DNA of 64,000 nt from Allacma fusca (taxonomy: Eukaryota > Arthropoda > Collembola > Symphypleona > Sminthuridae): positions 40,597,067 to 40,661,066 of the forward strand of contig OX359245.1 in the NCBI GenBank assembly GCA_947179485.1. The letters are read 5' to 3'. Both the position numbers and the translations under genes were made by a program. The first letter of the stretch is position 1. Each line of letters begins with the position of its first letter. The notes beneath the pieces were generated by a model. It did not search any database, was not told the origin of the DNA, and was given only the letters and a program-made list of their open reading frames with translations. Positions 58,381-64,000 of the stretch are shown piece by piece.

Positions 58381-59021
58381 CTATTCTGGAATAATCCAAT
58401 GAAAAGGTTCACATTACTTACTTTATGTTCGACAAATTCACCTTCAGGGAAAAAGTATTGTTATATCAAAAAAAAAATCATTTGTGTTCCCACGGGAAAA
58501 ATGACTCAAATCTTGCAATTGTTGACTTGGAACAGACACACCCAGTAGTCACTTTTGGAACTGTTGAAAAAAATTTTTAACTCGCAACCTACCTTTATCC
58601 CTGCCCTCATCTAATCATGCAACATAACTGAAGAAACTATTTCTGTGAGCCGCACTGATTTTGAGTTTTAAAGCTGAGCCTGAGTAGCTCGATTGGTCCA
58701 TGAGGATGCTTTGTAAACTTCTTTCGTTTACGCAAGGAGGAAATACCAACATCTGTGCTTTGGAATTAGCAATGTCACTTATGTGCAATTTATTATTTCA
58801 TTCCTGATTTATTCCGATTCCCGACAAATTCGTTGACCCTGACGTAGATTCCATGACCACGACCCCACAGGAACAGCGGTAGAAATTTTTACTAGCAATC
58901 AAAATTGAACTCCATGAAAGGATTACAAACTTTAGACGTTTCATATCCAGAATAAATTTCTGCAAAAGCTAATACTTCCTAGAATTGGGCAGCAAGAGTA
59001 GATTTTGGAGAATGTTGGAGC
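58381..59021. repeat. Segment related to 45.0-45.5 kb
   Basis: 58,518-58,990 follows 45,035-45,480 (TTGACTTGGAA, AACTCGCAACC.ACCT, TAATCATGCAACA). It is interrupted at 59,030 by a hAT-like element. No gene. Confidence 0.55.
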
Positions 59022-59029
59022 ATAGATGC

Positions 59030-59905
59030 CAGGGATGAAATATCGGAAAAATAAAAATTCCCATTCCAATTACAATACCTGCTTAAATTTAATTTCGATT
59101 TAGATTCCGATTCCGATGTATCCAAATAATTAATTTTGAATTCCGATACCAATTAATTCAAATAATTACTTTTTAATAGTTCCGATTCCAATTCCGATTC
59201 TATGCATGTAAAAAATAATTCATTGTTATTTTTGTCATTTTTAAGTCATTCGACCACGTCATTTAAACTGCCTGTTTACTCGAACATACAACATGTTTTG
59301 CAGGGATTCCTCCGGAAGTCGACCTAGGTTATAGTTTTAAATTAAACGTAATGCAAAGAAAAGCCTTCCCACAGTAACCTAAGTCTCTGGAATGCTCAAG
59401 ATTACAGAGAATTTTCAAGATTACTTACTGAAGAATTTTAAAAAATTCTGAATCATTCCACCACTTAAACTAATTAAATCATTTGTCCTTTGTGCGGTCC
59501 ATAGTTGTTCCACAGAATACGTCGGAGCATGTCTTTCATTTTTTTTTGCATCTATTTCTAAATTTCGATTGTAGTCGTAGGTATTCCGCCTTTTTTTCAT
59601 TTTCATTACTACGATAAAGAACTGTTTGCGCAAAAAACTATGTAGAAGTGTAAAGTGTACAAGGTAAAGGTACTATAAAAGGTAGTAAATTGCTCTTTAT
59701 GGCTGTATAATGCAATATCAAAAATGGAATCGGAATTCATTGGAATATAATTAAATTCTAATACCAATACCAATACTTACTTTCCAATTCTGATTAGAAT
59801 TCCGATACCTAATTTTACAGTATTTTTAATTCCGATTCCGATTCTAATACTTGAAATTTTCGGATTCTTTTTCGATTCCAATTCCGATTCCAATTTTCAA
59901 CCCTG
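59030..59905. mobile_element. hAT-like element (876 bp) with ATTCCGATTCC arms
   Basis: Perfect target duplication ATAGATGC at 59022-59029 and 59906-59913. Inverted ends CAGGGATGAAA / CAGGGTTGAAA. Both arms are arrays of ATTCCGATTCC, partly mirrored (GGAATCGGAATT also occurs). The interior 59,220-59,720 includes a 70-codon minus-strand frame with no recognised transposase domain. CAGGG ends and an 8-bp duplication are hAT hallmarks. Confidence 0.9.
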
Positions 59906-59913
59906 ATAGATGC

Positions 59914-60276
59914 ATACCATAAAAATCGCCTTTTATTCACATTTTCCCCAAATTATAATTAATTTACGATACCGTACCTTTAAAATATTACCGGAGTTTT
60001 TTCACTTTACGGTAACGGTAATTATGGTATTTTAAACAAGAACGGTATGGACATGTCTACCCAAAACGTAAAAACGCTAAGAAAGCTACACTTTTCTTCC
60101 TCCAACTTTCAATAGAACAATCCTGCATTCAAATGTTTAGTACAGATTTGTAGAGATTTCCGGGTAATTCTTTGAAGATGAATGGTAAAATGACAAGATG
60201 TAGATATACTTTGAGACTGTCGACACGCTCATTTAGCCTTAGCATATCCCCAGCGTAAGACCAATTGGTATTCAGG
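59914..60276. other. Upstream of the small peptide gene
   Basis: 59,960-60,050 holds a short GGTAACGGTAATTATGGT-like inverted stretch. No clear TATA box is seen. Confidence 0.4.
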
Positions 60277-60587
60277 ATGAAGACTACCATTATTTATTTC
60301 CTGGCTCTGGCAACCATTTTCCAGGTGCACAATTATTTAGTTGTAAAAGGAATTAAGCCGTATTGATGTAGCAAGAGCCACTCGTGAAAATACATTAGTA
60401 ATGGTACATTTTAAAAGAATTTTGTGAATTTTAGAATATACTGGAGGCAGAAGCCGCCGGCTTTGTTGGAACCATTGTAAGCACTGCTTTGAATGCCTGC
60501 ATAGGTGTAACGCAAGCTGCGGTCGGAACAGCTTTGAGCATTATCCAATCCGTCTCAACCGCTTTTGAATACTCGCCGTTGAAATAA
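60277..60587 (+). CDS. Small secreted peptide (66 residues, two exons)
   Basis: Exons 60277-60324 and 60435-60587, phase-0 intron with a CAG/GTGCAC donor and TTTTAG acceptor. The signal peptide (MKTTIIYFLALATIF) probably ends at AEA, residues 21-23. The mature peptide of about 43 residues is AGFVGTIVSTALNACIGV followed by an Ala/Gly/Ser/Thr-rich part and EYSPLK. It has one Cys and few charges, giving a mostly hydrophobic helix-prone chain. AATAAA follows at about 60,616. The splice junction falls inside the signal-peptide region, a layout common for small secreted peptides. No family recognised. Confidence 0.6.
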
Positions 60588-63500
60588 TTAATTTAAACAC
60601 ATTTTGATTAATTTAAATAAACTCAACTGCTATAGTGACAGTCATAATTATACAGTTTGTAGTAAATGAGAGACTTAAAAAATATACATTACAATTTTAT
60701 TGGCATACGGTTTATAACTTTGCTAGTTTGTTGTAAGCGTGGTAAAAATATAAAAACAGGTAGACATCAACGCTTCAATTTAATTTCTATAATGAATTCG
60801 TTTTTCTGGAAATTGTTGGTGCAGTCATTTTTTTTAATTTCCAGGAGCTCTGCATATAGGATGAACTTTTTCCTATGATTAGCGTAGTGTTCGCAAAGCT
60901 GTCCAGAATACATTCGTAGAAAATACAAACTACAAAATATTTGTTAACTCCTTGAAATTTAAAATACAAATTCTAAAATACAAAATGCATTTTAAATACT
61001 TATTTTAATTACAATATATTTTAAAAGTGCTTGCAGTGAAGAGGCAAACCCTGTCGTGTCTTTACAATTTATTATTAGGAAATACGTACATTTCAAAGCA
61101 TGGGTTACAATTCGTAAGCCTGTCTAGAGAGGAAAGTTCATCAATTCAAGTAACCAAGAAAAGGATGATAAAAAATGCAAAAGAAACTATAATTGCATAT
61201 ATGTGTGAACTCCAAGCTTGAGAATTACAAAAGTGTAATTACTGGAAAACCCAGGAATAAACAACAGCCCTTTTGAATGGGCCATTGTCCCCCTTACATT
61301 TGAATTATTTAAGAACCGCTAATAGCAGTAAATTTGGTTCTTTTAAAGGTAAGCTCTTATAGGGATAAAAATTCACATTAGTTTAGACAAACCCTAGTTC
61401 AGGCTTGCCAAGGACCAGCATGGAAGCCATAGATTCAAAAAATTAAAACTTCTTAAAAAAATTCATTGATCAAAAAAATTATAATTTCAAAAAATTGTAT
61501 TTTTCTGAATTGTACAAATTTATCTATCACTTGCTTGTTAATTCCTGAGAATGACAGTCAGTTAATCCGTTAGATGTCAAAAGCTTGCATATAATTTAGC
61601 TTGTTTAATAAAGTTAACCACGTAAGCCAAAGATAAGGAATATATTATTATTGCAAAAAACGTTTTCCGCTCCCTGCCTAAAAAACAGGCATGAGTGAAA
61701 ATCATGCGATTTTTCAATTTTACTCAAGTTTCAGGTATGTATAAATCCTTCAAATAAATAATTGAAAAGGGAATTTTAGTTGTAATTGTAAGAGAGCATT
61801 ATTATAATTGTAAATAATGATAATATAAATATTAAAGAATTGCCTACTTTCAAATAGTTATGATCTTGTGTAATTGGACCTCACAAACCATGAAAATAAC
61901 ATTAGTAATAGCTCTCTCAAAACCCAATGTAACTGAATACAAAAGTTTCAAACTTTTTCTAAAAGCATTCCGATCTTTAGCAAAAACTATAAAACTGTAA
62001 AATTATAACTTCCAAAAAACAACTGGCTTTGATCCAAATCCTTGGACGCTGTATCCATAATTTTTGACTACAAAGATGGGACATATTTTTAAAAATCTGA
62101 AAAGAAGTTTTTGACTTGAAAAGATGTTATATTGTATCATAATAATTATTATTATTCATTCATTTTTGTGTTGTCAGTTATGCATAATTATACATTATAG
62201 ACCTGGATTCAGTAAAGATTCTCGACCTCAAGGTAACATATAATTATGCATTGTCCGTGCAAAGACAAATGGAGTTTTCACGAAAAGAAAAACCATCTAC
62301 ACGTAATTTTGCCAACTATGTACATGCGGTTGGAACAATTCACTAGAAAATGGATAATTAATTATTTTCTCGAAACAGAAATGAATAAATAATTATTTTG
62401 AATGATATTTTTCAATGATATTATTGATATTCAATGCATATTCGTAACTCAACTAAGCAGTGGGTTTCCTATAGATATATGCAGGAGTTCCCAAGGGATG
62501 ATAAAGTACCTGCGAATACATGGGAATGTCACTATATTTTATTAATACTATAGCTATAAGCAAATGTAACCCTAGGAAAAATTTAAACATGTCAATACAA
62601 AGGGAATATTGTGTAAGAAGATTCCGGATATAGGAAATTCACTGTATTTAATTATTAAAGTAAAACGAATATATTTTAGAGGCAAGCTACTGGAAATCAT
62701 TCCACAGTCAATTAAATATTATAGAATACACGTGTTTTATTACTAACGCTTATCTTCGCAACGTACCATTGGGTAATCATGAAACAATGAAGCTTTCAAG
62801 GGAACTGACGTGTAGCTACTACATTTTCAAAAAGGAAGGAGCAAATCAAGCTGGAAAGGACAAACTAAACCGGTCACACTGATGTTTCAGAAGGGCATTC
62901 ATATCAATGCCACTAACTGATTAAAGTCCTTGCTCGTACAATAATTTGAATTTTAATAGCTTATTTTCATTGGGAAAATGATTATTTGGACAGATTATTA
63001 TGTAGTCCTGGAATGTTCGAGAGAAATTACTCAGACTCATGCACATTCAATATTAATTACAAAGACGTTGTAGCGAACATCGTACCTGAGATTGAGATAC
63101 ATACACTCGAAGTGTTTAATTGTAAGTACCTTCAATAAATCCGCTTCTTGGACTAAAAACTTTCAATTAACATTCAACTACAAGGTCATGAGCAAGCATG
63201 GTTGTATTTTCTGATCTATCCGAATGTGTGAAAAGATTCTAAACAAATCCGATTCGAAGACTCTTTTTAATTATATAATGAACATATTTGTTTCCAACCC
63301 GAACTTGACACGTGTATTGTATTTCTCATTGTACATAAAAAGCAGAAACTATAACCAGCAACCACAATGTTTACTAAATGTATTTCAAGATCTATGATAA
63401 GTATCTCCCAAAACAAGTCAATTAGAAGCTGATATTTTTCGCAAGCATGCCAATGGGAATTTTTAATTGTAATGTTCAGAATAAACATTATATTAGTAGA

Positions 63501-64000
63501 ATTCATTTGAGTAATTATTTTATTTTGTAATGTATAATTACACACATGACCAAAAACGTTTAATGATATGATGAAGGGTTATTGCAGTCACTCTGCTAGT
63601 TTGTTTGAAAAACAAGTATCATAAGGAGGTATTATGTAAACGATATAAATTGTCAACCCTATTTCTATAAACTTTAGTTGTTACCTCTTTATTTAGAACG
63701 CTTTGATTTGTTATAAATAATAAATGCGGTGTGGTAGATATAAGAATGGTTATTACGCGTAAGCGTAAAGCCATCAGCATAATTATATGTAATTAAGTAA
63801 CATAAGGTTAAAATATCTTATTCAATTGATTGTTTATCGTAAAATTCATTCAATTCTAGTGTTGGGCTGGTTGTGGAATTAAAGCTGAACAACAAATTTA
63901 AACTTGAGGTGTTTATTCAATTAAATGTGTGTAATACATTTTATTCAAATGTATTTAAAATTGTAAAATTCTAAAAAGTACCATTATCATTTACGGACCA
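60588..64000. other. Intergenic, no gene seen
   Basis: 62,460-62,650 resembles 23,470-23,650. 63,029-63,290 resembles 45,610-45,870. 63,400-63,470 resembles the ACTGGGAATTTT motif region near the synthase genes. Frames of 60-92 codons show no domain and no codon character. Confidence 0.5.

Overview
This is a eukaryotic nuclear window, most likely from an arthropod (an insect or close relative). The evidence is AT-rich DNA, short GT-AG introns of about 60-140 bp, an R2-type LINE, a Tx1/L1-like LINE, many small DNA transposons, and an FPPS-derived isoprenyl diphosphate synthase family of the kind that has expanded in several arthropod lineages. The species cannot be named. No tRNA, rRNA or CRISPR array was seen. 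Reading the exons by eye gives eleven intact genes, almost none of which appears as a single open frame.

Region 1 (1-28 kb) is a cluster of nine small secreted cysteine-rich peptide genes in two classes. Class A (12 Cys, Thr-rich tail) lies at 627, 5609, 10534 and 27194, all on +. Class B (8 Cys) lies at 3960(-), 8942(-), 16588(+), 20150(-) and 25166(-). All nine have four exons with intron phases 1-1-0, so A and B are paralogues: a signal-peptide exon, one exon per Cys domain, and a short tail exon. They sit as divergent B(-)/A(+) pairs around shared intergenic regions of about 0.9-1.3 kb with TATA boxes. A 4982-bp unit is repeated: the first two copies are identical over about 4.05 kb and the third is older. 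Different transposons have inserted in the units.

Region 2 (29.9-55.2 kb) holds two intact six-exon genes on the minus strand. Each encodes a 358-residue FPPS-family isoprenyl diphosphate synthase or IDS-type terpene synthase. Both aspartate-rich motifs are kept, but the chain-length aromatic pair before the first motif is Ala-Ser. An orphan copy of their upstream flank lies at 52.7-53.2 kb. Between the genes is a near-perfect triplication of a 3965-bp unit (31,695-43,589) that carries LINE 3' sequence, followed by a Copia-type gag fossil and a field of non-autonomous DNA transposons (48.9-52.7 kb).

Region 3 (55.2-64 kb) has a 5'-truncated R2-like LINE with a restriction-like endonuclease domain, two further DNA transposons, and a two-exon gene for a 66-residue secreted peptide (60277-60587). 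The rest is AT-rich DNA with scraps of the repeats seen elsewhere.
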